From: an uncultured Paludibacter sp.
Lineage (GTDB): Bacteria > Bacteroidota > Bacteroidia > Bacteroidales > Paludibacteraceae
Reading direction: 5' to 3'
Length of the DNA stretch: 64,000 bases
Assembly (NCBI GenBank): GCA_937897985.1
Contig: CALCBD010000032.1
Coordinates: 1 to 64,000, forward strand
Made by a program: the position numbers and the translations under genes. Shown piece after piece: positions 44,712 through 53,838 of the stretch. The stretch's first letter is position 1. Each line of letters starts with the position of its first letter. The notes beneath the pieces are model-generated. The model did not search any database and was not told where the DNA came from. It saw only the letters and a list, made by a program, of their open reading frames with translations.

Positions 44712-45596
44712 ATGTTGAATATTGAAATAGATAAAAAATCCGGATTCTGCTTTGGTGTTGTGAAAGCCATTGCCAAAGCAGAAGAAGAACTTGCCAAAGG
44801 AGATGTATTGTATTGTCTGGGCGACATTGTCCACAACGGACAGGAGGTGGAACGATTGACCAAAATGGGAATGATTACCATTGATCATGAACAGTTTGCC
44901 CGGCTTCATAACGCAAAGGTTTTACTTCGTGCCCACGGCGAACCGCCATCTACCTACGAAATTGCACGACAAAACAATCTTACTCTGATTGATGCCTCGT
45001 GTCCCGTGGTTTTAAAACTGCAATCGCGGATTAAAACAGCTTACGAAGCTACAGGAGACAAAGATACTCAGATTGTTATATACGGACATCACGGACATGC
45101 CGAGGTGAAAGGATTGGTGGGGCAAACCGATGGAAAAGCAATAGTCATCGAAGACGAAAGTGAACTTAACAAAATTGATTTCAATAAAAATATCCGGCTT
45201 TTTTCCCAGACAACAAAATCGCTCGATGGATTTAACAGTTTGGTTAAAACTGTTTCAGGTTTGACCGGCGAAAATTTAAATTTTGAATATTCTGATACTA
45301 TTTGCCGGCAAGTTGCTAATAGGATTCCAAATATTACTAACTTTGCGCAACAAAACGATATAATTATTTTTGTAAGCGGCAAAAAAAGTTCCAATGGCAG
45401 GGTTTTGTTCGAACATGCCAAATCAATCAATCCCGATTCGTTCATTGTTTCAAACGCTAATGAGCTGGAAGCACTCAATATTGATTTTAGTAAAAAAATC
45501 GGAATTTGCGGTGCAACATCAACTCCGCTCTGGCAAATGGAAGAAGTTAAGAACAAACTGATAGAAATGAGCCAAAAGGAACAACTTCAGAAATAA
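44712..45596 (+). CDS. ispH: 4-hydroxy-3-methylbut-2-enyl diphosphate reductase
   Basis: 294 residues from ATG 44712 (GTG at 44703 is also in frame). The three cluster cysteines are visible: C13 (KSGFCFGVVKAI), DASCPVV and SDTIC; LRAHGEPP is the IspH substrate-site motif. An iron-sulfur enzyme of the last step of the MEP isoprenoid pathway. Third gene of the porQ operon. Confidence 0.95.
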   Translation: MLNIEIDKKSGFCFGVVKAIAKAEEELAKGDVLYCLGDIVHNGQEVERLTKMGMITIDHEQFARLHNAKVLLRAHGEPPSTYEIARQNNLTLIDASCPVVLKLQSRIKTAYEATGDKDTQIVIYGHHGHAEVKGLVGQTDGKAIVIEDESELNKIDFNKNIRLFSQTTKSLDGFNSLVKTVSGLTGENLNFEYSDTICRQVANRIPNITNFAQQNDIIIFVSGKKSSNGRVLFEHAKSINPDSFIVSNANELEALNIDFSKKIGICGATSTPLWQMEEVKNKLIEMSQKEQLQK

Positions 45597-45619
45597 TTAT
45601 TGATCAAATAATTATTAAA

Positions 45620-46603
45620 ATGGAATACGGTATTAAATGTATTGGTTTATTAACATCCGGAGGTGATGCTCCGGGTATGAATGCTGCCATCAGGTCGGTA
45701 ACCCGTGCAGCAATTTTTAACGGTATAAAGGTAAAGGCTATTTATCGTGGCTACAAAGGACTTATCACAGGCGAGATTAAGGATTTTCAGACACAAAATG
45801 TAAGTAATATTATACAACAGGGTGGTACTATTCTGAAAAGTGCCCGTTGTATGGAATTTTATACTCCCGAAGGCCGCAAAACCGCATACGAAAACATGCA
45901 GAAAGAAGGAATTGATGCGCTTGTGGTCATCGGCGGAGACGGTACATTTACCGGTGCACGTATTTTTGCTCAGGAATTTAATGTGCCGATTGTGGGATTA
46001 CCGGGTACAATCGATAACGATGTGTACGGAACCGATTCAACCATTGGTTACGATACTGCTTTGAACACGATTATTGATGCTGTCGACAAAATCCGGGACA
46101 CAGCTACTTCGCACGAACGCCTCTTTTTTATCGAAGTAATGGGACGCGATGCAGGTTTTCTGGCGTTAAACAGCGCACTGGCTTCGGGGGCCGAAGCTGC
46201 TATCATTCCCGAAAGAGAAACCAAAGTCGATCAGCTGGAGGAACTTATCAAAAACGGTTTCCGTAAATCAAAAAACAGTAGTATTGTAATTGTTGCTGAA
46301 AGCGATATTACAGGTGGTGCCAACGGATTAGCCGAACGTATGCACAAGGAACATCCCGAATATGATGTGAGGGTTACGATACTGGGACATATCCAGAGAG
46401 GTGGTTCTCCTACTGCTTACGACCGGATTCTTGCGAGCCGGATGGGCGTAGCTGCCATCGACGCGCTGCTCGACGAACAAAGAAGCATCATGATTGGAAT
46501 TGTGAACGATGAAATTGTTCATGTTCCGTTTACTAAAGCAATTAAAGATGATAAGCCTGTAAATGAACAACTTTTAGGTGTCATTCAGATTTTATCCATT
46601 TGA
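45620..46603 (+). CDS. pfkA: ATP-dependent 6-phosphofructokinase
   Basis: 327 residues. GGDAPGMNAAIR near the N-terminus, GGDGTFTGA, GTIDNDVYGTDSTIGYDTALN-like substrate motif and MGRDAGFLALNSA. A glycine after GGD and PGTIDND rather than GGDD/PKTIDND indicates the ATP-using rather than pyrophosphate-using type. Last gene of the operon; a terminator follows at 46614. Confidence 0.95.
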   Translation: MEYGIKCIGLLTSGGDAPGMNAAIRSVTRAAIFNGIKVKAIYRGYKGLITGEIKDFQTQNVSNIIQQGGTILKSARCMEFYTPEGRKTAYENMQKEGIDALVVIGGDGTFTGARIFAQEFNVPIVGLPGTIDNDVYGTDSTIGYDTALNTIIDAVDKIRDTATSHERLFFIEVMGRDAGFLALNSALASGAEAAIIPERETKVDQLEELIKNGFRKSKNSSIVIVAESDITGGANGLAERMHKEHPEYDVRVTILGHIQRGGSPTAYDRILASRMGVAAIDALLDEQRSIMIGIVNDEIVHVPFTKAIKDDKPVNEQLLGVIQILSI

Positions 46604-46613
46604 TATATTAACA

Positions 46614-46651
46614 AAAAATCCTCTGCAGATTTATTCTGAAAGAGGATTTTT
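46614..46651 (+). terminator. Terminator after pfkA
   Basis: Perfect 11-bp stem AAAAATCCTCT (46614-46624) with AGAGGATTTTT (46641-46651). Confidence 0.85.
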
Positions 46652-46671
46652 AATATTAAAAAAACTCACCA

Positions 46672-47175
46672 ATGCGAAATCTATCCATACTTTTTGTGTG
46701 TCTTGGTAATATTTGCAGATCGCCTGTGGCTGAGGCTGTTTTCGCGAAAATTGCTGCGGAAAACGGAAAATCTTCTGTTTTTAACATCGACTCAGCCGGA
46801 CTCTTATCCTATCACAAAGGTGAGCCTGCGGATAGCAGGATGAGATATTTTGCCGGGAAAAGAGGGTACAATTTAACTCACAGATCCCGACCTTTTACCC
46901 GTGCCGACTTCGATCGTTTCGATATGATTGTTGGTATGGACGACAGCAATATTGACGGATTGAAACAGTTGTCGATGACAAATGAAGAAGTTGCGAAGAT
47001 ATTCAGAATGACTGACTTTTGTGTCAATAAAGAAGCCGACCATGTTCCGGATCCATATTATGGGGGTGATAAAGGATTTGAATATGTAATTGATTTATTG
47101 GAAGATGCATGCTCCGGGCTTTACTCTCAGTTGGTCAGTTTTAGCGCAACCTTACCCAAACCGGGTTTAGCCTGA
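46672..47175 (+). CDS. Low-molecular-weight protein-tyrosine phosphatase
   Basis: 167 residues. The P-loop CLGNICRS (10-17; nucleophile Cys10, Arg16) and the general-acid loop DPYYGG (Asp127) define the LMW-PTP family. Cytosolic; substrate unknown. It follows the pfkA terminator by 20 nt and precedes the accessory region. Confidence 0.94.
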   Translation: MRNLSILFVCLGNICRSPVAEAVFAKIAAENGKSSVFNIDSAGLLSYHKGEPADSRMRYFAGKRGYNLTHRSRPFTRADFDRFDMIVGMDDSNIDGLKQLSMTNEEVAKIFRMTDFCVNKEADHVPDPYYGGDKGFEYVIDLLEDACSGLYSQLVSFSATLPKPGLA

Positions 47176-47272
47176 AAAATATTCCTTCGCCCTAAAGAGC
47201 GAAATCATTAAAGGCATTTGGCGATACCAATACACGGCATGTTTCGGTTTGCGGGCGTATTCGCTGACGCAC

Positions 47273-47361
47273 GCTGCTGCCGTACGATTGTATCGTGTGG
47301 CAAATCAATCTATTCAACCCTTTCTACTTCCCACGCGATACAATCGCGCGGTAGCTTGGGG
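47273..47361 (+). repeat. 88-bp hairpin element, copy 1
   Basis: Two 25-nt arms (47276-47300 and 47331-47355) pair almost fully with G-T pairs and enclose a 30-nt loop (47301-47330). Edges GCT and TTGG are common to all copies. Confidence 0.9.
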
Positions 47362-47491
47362 TAATAATACTATTTATTCTCCACTTTTTTTTAATTTTTA
47401 CCCTTGCCACTAACAACCTCAATGCTGCTGATTTCAAATCCGTGCCGTATTCAACTTACAATATTACAGACTGTTGTCTCTGTTTTAGTTT

Positions 47492-47514
47492 GGTACGGAT
47501 TGAAAATCCGCACC
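47492..47514. repeat. Small palindromic repeat
   Basis: GGTACGGATT, a 3-nt loop, then AATCCGCACC: 10-bp arms with one mismatch. Related half-sites occur at 47438-47448 and 47693-47712. Confidence 0.6.
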
Positions 47515-47787
47515 AGCAGGGGATGAAACAGCAACAAGCAGTTCCTTTCTGATGGCCTCCTGCCTGTTAAAGAAAAGGAACGGTCCTCTTCCCAAAAACG
47601 ACTGCTCCTTTTGAGTAAAACGATAGTTTCTTTTTGTTGAATCGTAAGCTCCTTTCCGGAAGGTTGTTTTGTTTTCAATTATTTAATCTATTGGTACGAT
47701 TGTAAATCTGCGCAGGCGGAGGGTAGTTATTTCTCATTTTCTATTTGATTTGAAGTATCCGCATTAAATCGTCTGCGAGTATTCCCC

Positions 47788-47874
47788 GCTGCTGCCGCAC
47801 AATTGTATCGTGTGGCAAATCAATCTATTCAACCCTTTCTACTTCCCACGTGATACAATCGCGCGGTAGCTTGG
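47788..47874 (+). repeat. 88-bp hairpin element, copy 2
   Basis: Arms 47791-47815 and 47846-47870; the 30-nt loop is identical to copies 1 and 3. Lies just downstream of the end of the PKD lipoprotein gene. Confidence 0.9.
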
Positions 47875-47976
47875 ATTTCATACTATTCGTTTTAGCAGGA
47901 TTGTCCAAATTAGCAAAGTCTTGTTATTCAGCGACAATTATTTTGACATTTTTTTACTGGCGAAATGAAATTTATT

Positions 47977-48624
47977 CTACAAATCCTTAATCATAATACT
48001 GGTTAGGACTCCATGTCCACTACGAGGAGTTACTTTTGTAGTATCAGTCACAACAATATCACTATGTTTAAAATTCTCTATCCATTTTAAGTCAGAAAAA
48101 GTGTATTCAGAATTTTCAATGAAGAACGAGATTCCAAATAAATGTTGATTTCCAATAGAATAATAGGGAGAACCACCATATATTGTGTCAGATTCGGATT
48201 TTGGATTTACATAAAAGCGCTTAACACTACCACTTTCATAATTGTCAAGATAAGTCAGACAGTCGAAATACTTACTACTTTTGTTTACGATTCTAAAACT
48301 TAAAGTTCCATTATTCACTTTTATTACTTCAGATTTTGTTATTCCATTTATGGTTAACGAAGTCATGAAAATACCTCCTCTTTCGTATTTATGAATCACT
48401 TTGTATTTGCCAGTTAAAGTCTGTCCATCTCCAAAATCCCAAGCGTATTCATCGCCACCAATTGAGTCTTTTGCAATAAAATTTACATCTTTTGTCAAGT
48501 ATTTTGACTCTTGATTTATTGAAAAATCTGCAGTTTTTACTTCTATTTCATTCGATTTGTCGCAAGAAACTAATGTAAATAGAGATAAAGCTAAAGCTTT
48601 GAAAATTTCTAGTTTTCGTTTCAT
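47977..48624 (-). CDS. PKD-domain lipoprotein
   Basis: 215 residues with a lipobox (LFTLVSC, Cys21). A PKD-like beta-sandwich follows (YAWDFGDGQTLTGKYKVIHK), then a domain I do not recognise (SGSVKRFYVNPKSESDTIYG). Lone gene on an AT-rich background, bracketed by hairpin element copies 2 and 3. Probably surface-exposed; function unknown. Confidence 0.78.
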   Translation of the reverse strand: MKRKLEIFKALALSLFTLVSCDKSNEIEVKTADFSINQESKYLTKDVNFIAKDSIGGDEYAWDFGDGQTLTGKYKVIHKYERGGIFMTSLTINGITKSEVIKVNNGTLSFRIVNKSSKYFDCLTYLDNYESGSVKRFYVNPKSESDTIYGGSPYYSIGNQHLFGISFFIENSEYTFSDLKWIENFKHSDIVVTDTTKVTPRSGHGVLTSIMIKDL

Positions 48625-48678
48625 AATTAATTAAGTTTTTATAGTTTGAATATTTGCTTTTTTTCGTTGTTTATATCC

Positions 48679-48767
48679 GCTGCTGCCGCACAATTGTATC
48701 GTGCGGCAAATCAATCTATTCAACCCTTTCTACTTCCCACGCGATACAATCGCGCGGTAGCTTGGGG
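48679..48767 (+). repeat. 88-bp hairpin element, copy 3
   Basis: Arms 48682-48706 and 48737-48761; loop identical to copies 1 and 2. Lies between the PKD lipoprotein and the nuclease-like gene. Confidence 0.9.
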
Positions 48768-48905
48768 TGTTAGTTTTGCTTGAGTCTTTATGAAATCATA
48801 AAAAATCGCAGCAATTAGACTTGAAAATAGTCATAGAATAATAAGACCAATGATATCTGTTTTCAAAAAATTAATAAGTTGTTGAATATTCATTTTCGTA
48901 TATCT

Positions 48906-49376
48906 TTAAATGTCATTATTTATCCAATTAGTCAATTCGGTTACTAATTGTTCTCTATTTATGCCTACAACTTCTTTAAAAAGTTTCTTTTTAATTCCAT
49001 TAAACTTTTCACCAACAGTGCCCCCTTGAATATATTTGTTTAGTCCAGCATTATCGAATAGAAAATATGAATCGCTGTCTTCAGAACCAATAATCCACTT
49101 TAAATTAGTTTCAAAAAAATCGGGTCGTACTGTCAATATTTCCGGTTGAATGCCACCACCTTTTCCATGACCAAACCCAAGTCTACCATGCTTATTCTTA
49201 TGATATTTGATTTCTAAAAAAAATAATGTTGGATTATCGTTGTTTCTACAAATCAGAATGTCAACTGCCTTTTTGTTCTTCAATAGGATAAGGTTGGAGT
49301 TGTTCTTCAATATGTCTTGTCGAATAATATCTCGAATATGATTTTCAAACTCGGTTTCACTATTAATGTCTTGCAT
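48906..49376 (-). CDS. Small PD-(D/E)XK nuclease-like protein
   Basis: 156 residues, family not recognised. The spacing E11, D39 (KKAVDILICR), E55-I-K57 (LFFLEIKYHK) is a textbook PD-(D/E)XK core. A glycine/histidine loop GFGHGKGGGIQPE and a C-terminal helix follow. No methyltransferase or toxin partner is adjacent. It could be a stand-alone nuclease, an orphan restriction fragment or an anti-mobile element gene; all are inference. Confidence 0.65.
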   Translation of the reverse strand: MQDINSETEFENHIRDIIRQDILKNNSNLILLKNKKAVDILICRNNDNPTLFFLEIKYHKNKHGRLGFGHGKGGGIQPEILTVRPDFFETNLKWIIGSEDSDSYFLFDNAGLNKYIQGGTVGEKFNGIKKKLFKEVVGINREQLVTELTNWINNDI

Positions 49377-50177
49377 TTTTTTTTAAAGTTGCTGCTAACA
49401 TCTGTGTATACGCCATAATGTGGCGCAAATATTTTCCTTATGAAAAATTAATACCATTGATAATCAATGTTTTGTAATTTTTTATAGTTTTGATGATATG
49501 GCGCATATCCAATTTGTTAATTTGATAATATTTCTAATTTATACAATGGATTCGTAATTTTATCAAATCCCTTGTTTGTAATACGTGTATATCCCGATAG
49601 CTATCGGGACTGTGTTTTACAGCCCGATTGTCTAAGCAGAGATAGTATGTATCGGAAATCTGTTACGTTTTCTAATATGTGAGTGGAAAAACTATATTTC
49701 AGACTGTGTATCGAAACCTTTTTCGCCTTCAATCAACCACTCCATTGTTATAAATCACTTATAATAAAGCCGTAAAGTTATTAAAGTTTTTTTATTTAAC
49801 AACGCAGAACTGATTTTTTTCAATACCTGTGAAAGAATTTTTTAATAATAAAACGGAGGATTGAACAGTGTACGGATGAAACCCGCGTTGTTGCTCATTT
49901 GTGTTGGGTAGAGTGCCTGTCATTGGCTACAACCAATAAACTCAGGTTCAGTATATGACAAAAAATCAGGGCACTGATTGATTCAGATTTAACTGATTGA
50001 CGCTGATAATAATATGTTTAAAAACTGATTTGATTCGGATTTAAATCCCGCCAACGGTAAAGATTTTGTTGCCATCCTGTAATCATATCGGTTTACCTGT
50101 ATTGAAAACCGTTCTTTAATCCGACTGATCATTGTAAATCAGCGTTCTGTTTTCCTGAATTTTTTACAATCCGTAAT
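49377..50177. other. Gene-poor accessory stretch, 801 nt
   Basis: No gene seen. Holds a short hairpin CGCCA/TGGCG near 49411-49425, the palindrome CATTGATAATCAATG near 49454, and the 18-bp perfect palindrome at 49592. The part from about 49970 has loose CTGATT-rich repetition. Confidence 0.5.
49592..49609. repeat. 18-bp perfect palindrome
   Basis: TCCCGATAGCTATCGGGA reads the same on both strands. I recall this motif as frequent in intergenic regions of Bacteroidota. Confidence 0.7.
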
Positions 50178-50918
50178 TTAGATTTCGTTCCAGATTCGCC
50201 AGGCAGCCACAGCTTGTCCGGTTAACATCCCTTCGCCGTTGATGGTGGTGGCACCCTGAGCTTTGGCTTTTGCTAAAAACAGAGTTTCAGCCGGATTGTA
50301 AACCACATCGAAAACCAAATGTTCGCTTCCGATGAAATGGTAAGGAATGTCGGGACATTCAACGGTGTGAGGGAAAGTGCCTACCGGCGATGCATTGATT
50401 ATCACTTTATAATCTTCGATGATTTCTTTATTCAGCTCCTGATAAGTGAAACAGCCGGCACGGGAGGAACGCGATACAAAGGTGGTTTCGATTCCCAGCT
50501 TTTGAAGTGCATAAACGATGGCTTTCGATGCGCCCCCTGTCCCGAGTATCAGTGCCTTTGAATGGTGGTTCATCAGCAATGGTTTGATGGATGCTTCAAA
50601 ACCGATGGTATCTGAATTGTAACCTTTCAGTACTGATTTTCCGTTGACGTGTCTGAACTGAATTACGTTTACAGCCCCGATTCTGGCAGCTGTTTCGTCC
50701 AGTTCATCCAAAAAAGGGATGACTTTTTCTTTGTACGGAATAGTAACATTTAAACCACTCAGTTCAACTGAGGTGATCAGTTCGCCGAATTTTGAAATGT
50801 CGTCGAGCTCATATAAATCATATTGTGCATCGATGTTTTCATTTTCAAATTTTTCGGTAAAATATTTTTTTGAAAATGAATGAATAAGCGGAAAGCCGAT
50901 TAATCCGAATTTTTTCAT
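50178..50918 (-). CDS. aroE: Shikimate dehydrogenase
   Basis: 246 residues, at the short end for the family. Shikimate-binding Ser14/Ser16 (PLIHSFSKKYF), catalytic Lys in NVTIPYKEKV, YNSDTIGF, and the NADP motif LGTGGASKAIVYAL. Reduces dehydroshikimate to shikimate. Its ATG overlaps the stop of the upstream dedA-like gene by 4 bp. Confidence 0.94.
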   Translation of the reverse strand: MKKFGLIGFPLIHSFSKKYFTEKFENENIDAQYDLYELDDISKFGELITSVELSGLNVTIPYKEKVIPFLDELDETAARIGAVNVIQFRHVNGKSVLKGYNSDTIGFEASIKPLLMNHHSKALILGTGGASKAIVYALQKLGIETTFVSRSSRAGCFTYQELNKEIIEDYKVIINASPVGTFPHTVECPDIPYHFIGSEHLVFDVVYNPAETLFLAKAKAQGATTINGEGMLTGQAVAAWRIWNEI

Positions 50919-51637
50919 TTACCAAAAGTTTTTCTCAGGTATTTAATGAGATAAAAAAGTACAACCAGAGCAAGTATTGCAATAATAATCACACTCAGTT
51001 CGTGGCTGTATTTGTTGATTAAGCCTGCTTGCCCGTGGGCAATATAACCAAGAAGAGCAAGGATTGAATTCCAGATCAGTGCGCCGAGTACGGTATATAA
51101 ACTGAAACTGAAAAAATTCATTTTTGCCAGTCCGGCCGGCAGTGAAATCAGTTGGCGGATACCGGGGATTAATCTTCCGATAAATGTTGATATTTTACCG
51201 TGATCATTGAAATACGATTCGGCTTTGCGGATTTTTTCGCTGCTCAGCAACAGCAGTTTACCCATTTTACTGTCGGCAAGTTTATAAAGAATGGGCCGCC
51301 CCAGCCAGAGTGCCAGAAAATAGTTGATATAAGCTCCGATCAGTGCTCCCAGTGTTCCGAACAGTATGACCAGAAAAATGCTGAGTTTGCTTTCAGGTTT
51401 GCTTGCGATATAAGCCGCCGGCGGAATAACCACTTCGGATGGGAAAGGGATGAATGAACTTTCGACTGCCATTAATGCAACTATGCTTGAATAATTCATG
51501 TTTTGGTCGTACCACTTTTCAACCTTCTGAACGATGGTCAGTGTATCGCCGGCAGCCGGCATGTCGGTGCTTTGTGCATTGAGCAGGTTCAGCGGGAGTA
51601 TAACCGCGAGGATAAGTAAAGTTCTTTTTAACAACAT
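50915..51637 (-). CDS. DedA-family membrane protein
   Basis: 240 residues. N-terminal hydrophobic segment, then the DedA/VTT core with AVESSFIPFPSEVVIPPAAY, GALIGAYINYFLALWLGRPI and FIGRLIPGIRQLISLPAGLA, including the conserved acidic and arginine residues. These proteins flip lipid carriers or phospholipids in the inner membrane. Coupled to aroE by a 4-bp overlap and 12 nt downstream of the TPR gene. Confidence 0.92.
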   Translation of the reverse strand: MLLKRTLLILAVILPLNLLNAQSTDMPAAGDTLTIVQKVEKWYDQNMNYSSIVALMAVESSFIPFPSEVVIPPAAYIASKPESKLSIFLVILFGTLGALIGAYINYFLALWLGRPILYKLADSKMGKLLLLSSEKIRKAESYFNDHGKISTFIGRLIPGIRQLISLPAGLAKMNFFSFSLYTVLGALIWNSILALLGYIAHGQAGLINKYSHELSVIIIAILALVVLFYLIKYLRKTFGK

Positions 51638-51649
51638 TTGATAATCTGA

Positions 51650-53044
51650 TTATTTCAAAATTTCTGAGATTAGGGCATCAGGGCAAACTTCGAGAAACAA
51701 ATTGAGCGCATCATTATTCTGTGCAATTGCTTTCCTGAGATACAGCCCCGATTCCATGGGTTGATTGGTTTTGTAAAATGCCACAGCAATAAACAAATCG
51801 ATATATTCGAGTGTATTATCCAGTTCGAGTGCCAAAAGATAATATTGTAGTGCAAGTTCATAGTTTTCCCTGTCCATCAGCAGGTTGGCAATAGCCATCA
51901 GTGTGTCGGGCTGGTCGGGGTCAAAAGAAATTGATTTAAGGTAAGCGAGCAATGCATTTTCATTATCATCAATTCCTATCAAACCCTCGGCAAGGTAAAC
52001 CCAGGCGTCGGCGGCTTCTTCGTTCAGTTCGAGGGCTTTACGAATGTATTTAAGACTTTCGCTGAACATTTCCTTTTCGAGTAAGCAGATTCCGATACCC
52101 GTCAAAGCGTCATAATTTTCCGGTTTTTCAGTGAGCGATTTAAAATAATGGTTGATGGCATCGTCGTAATTTTCCATTTTCTCATAACATTCACCTATGA
52201 AAAGGTTTGCCTGCCATGGGTCGAATGCTGCTTTTTCGTATTCAATATAACATTCTAATGCTTTGTCGAACTGATTGAGCTGAAAGTGTGCATGTCCTTT
52301 CTGAAGACAAGTGAGTAAGTCATCTTCGTTGATGGCGAGTGCAAAATCATAAGCATTGATAGCTTTCTGAAAATCCTGAAGTGTAAAATAAATCTGCCCT
52401 GAATTGAACCAGGCCTCAGAAGTATAGGGGTCGATATTTAAAATCCGGTTGTACGTTTCAATGGCTTTGGCGAAATTTGCCGTTTGTTCGTAACAAAATG
52501 CAAGCTCGAATAACAAATCGGTGTTTTTGTGTTCAGATTGATCGCCGGTCAGAAGTAGTTCAAGTGCTGCTTCGAAATCGAGTTGAGAAATAAAAATATA
52601 GGCTAAATCGAGCGCAATATTATCGAGATCATCTGTTTCGTCCTCTAACAGGTTATTGCTCATTATCACTGCTTCCGTGTTTCGTCCCAGTTTCAGATAA
52701 GTTTCGATACGAATCAGTGTTAACTCATAATTTCCCTCATCATTGACAGTTTCAATAATTCTGTAAGCTTTTTGAACTTCGTCGGCAACGAGATATATTT
52801 TAGCCCGTTTGATTTTTAGAGCAATGCTGTCGGGGTGTAAACGGAATCCGAGTTCCAGAGCCGTCGAACTCTCTTTTGTTCTGCCTTTGCGCAGATAAAA
52901 ATCCACTATCGTCTCCAGCTCCTCAACATCGAAATACCCGGGACCTTTTCCTTCCACAAAGCGTTCGTATCTCTTTATCAAATCATTTGAATCCTCGTCT
53001 AAAGGAATGGATAATTTTCGGGTCATTCGTATACTTTTTTGCAA
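51650..53044 (-). CDS. Cytoplasmic TPR-repeat protein
   Basis: 464 residues without a signal peptide. Eight or more tetratricopeptide repeats are visible from about residue 55 on (for example AWFNSGQIYFTLQDFQKAIN, DALTGIGICLLEKEMFSESL). First gene of the leftward unit with dedA and aroE. No catalytic domain; probably a scaffold. Confidence 0.9.
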   Translation of the reverse strand: MQKSIRMTRKLSIPLDEDSNDLIKRYERFVEGKGPGYFDVEELETIVDFYLRKGRTKESSTALELGFRLHPDSIALKIKRAKIYLVADEVQKAYRIIETVNDEGNYELTLIRIETYLKLGRNTEAVIMSNNLLEDETDDLDNIALDLAYIFISQLDFEAALELLLTGDQSEHKNTDLLFELAFCYEQTANFAKAIETYNRILNIDPYTSEAWFNSGQIYFTLQDFQKAINAYDFALAINEDDLLTCLQKGHAHFQLNQFDKALECYIEYEKAAFDPWQANLFIGECYEKMENYDDAINHYFKSLTEKPENYDALTGIGICLLEKEMFSESLKYIRKALELNEEAADAWVYLAEGLIGIDDNENALLAYLKSISFDPDQPDTLMAIANLLMDRENYELALQYYLLALELDNTLEYIDLFIAVAFYKTNQPMESGLYLRKAIAQNNDALNLFLEVCPDALISEILK

Positions 53045-53215
53045 AAGTAATGCTTTAAAACCAATAAAATAAACAGTTTAACCTAAAAGTTTTCAACAAT
53101 AGCCACGAAATGTTAATTGAATAATGAAAAAAGAAGACCGGAAAATTGTTCAAAGGAACGGTTTTTGACGGGCTTTTTAAGCATTCAACCGGATTGTTTC
53201 AATTCTAAAAATTGT

Positions 53216-53223
53216 ATCTTTGC
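53216..53223 (+). promoter_or_regulatory. Minus-7 box of the NUDIX gene
   Basis: TATCTTTG, 35 nt before the ATG at 53258. Confidence 0.55.
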
Positions 53224-53257
53224 AGTTGTTGATTTCAAACAGGTAAAAAAATAAACT

Positions 53258-53785
53258 ATGCATTTCTCATCTTTGTTTAAATTTTGTCCCCGTTGCGGTT
53301 CAGGTTCTTTCATTCAGAATACAGAAAAATCAAAGCTTTGCGATGACTGCGGGTTCGAAATGTTTGTGAATGCGTCGGCTGCAGTGGCGCTTTTTATTTT
53401 AAATAATCAAAATCAGCTGCTTATATGCAAAAGGGCAAAAGATCCGGCAAAAGGAGCATTCGATCTGCCCGGTGGATTTGTCGACGAAAATGAAACCGTT
53501 GAGCAAGCCATTGCCCGCGAGGCAAAAGAAGAGCTGAATGTGAAAGTGACTAAAACAAGTTACCTTTTTTCTATACCCAATCAATATGAATACTGTGGAT
53601 GGACAATACCCACCATCGATTTGTTTTTTTTGTGCGAAACTGAGAGTTTTACTGATTTAAAAGCCGGTGATGATGTGGCCGAAGTTGAATTTATCGCAGC
53701 AGAACTGCTTCATCCTGACGATTTTGGTTTCAGCTCAATAAGAAAGGGAATAATGCTGTTCAAACAAAAAAATCATATAATATAA
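53258..53785 (+). CDS. NUDIX hydrolase with N-terminal zinc ribbon
   Basis: 175 residues. Zinc ribbon CPRCG...CDDCG at about 9-30, then a NUDIX fold with the full box GGFVDENETVEQAIAREAKE then ELNV (GX5EX7REXXEEXGX, with N in place of the last G). The NudC-like layout (ribbon plus NUDIX) suggests activity on NAD-type or other nucleoside diphosphates, but the NudC-specific SQPWPFPxS motif is not seen. Stands before the TPR/outer-membrane pair. Confidence 0.9.
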   Translation: MHFSSLFKFCPRCGSGSFIQNTEKSKLCDDCGFEMFVNASAAVALFILNNQNQLLICKRAKDPAKGAFDLPGGFVDENETVEQAIAREAKEELNVKVTKTSYLFSIPNQYEYCGWTIPTIDLFFLCETESFTDLKAGDDVAEVEFIAAELLHPDDFGFSSIRKGIMLFKQKNHII

Positions 53786-53838
53786 GCATTGATTTGTCGT
53801 TTTTAAAATTAACTATTATCGATATAAAACAGAGTATA

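Larger units (their letters stand above)
47176..47976. other. Gene-poor accessory stretch with two hairpin-element copies
   Basis: 801 nt. Contains hairpin element copies 1 and 2, a smaller palindromic repeat at 47492-47514 with relatives at 47432 and 47693, and no credible gene. Confidence 0.6.

Noticed and set aside
47451..47678. A 75-codon open frame on the minus strand
   Set aside because: It runs across palindromic repeat sequence, has no promoter, and its translation shows no protein-like pattern.
47273..48767. The 88-bp elements as attC sites of an integron cassette array
   Set aside because: They are imperfect inverted repeats next to single genes, but they lack the GTTRRRY/RYYYAAC core boxes at the ends, and the only tyrosine recombinase in the window is a XerD-type enzyme far away.
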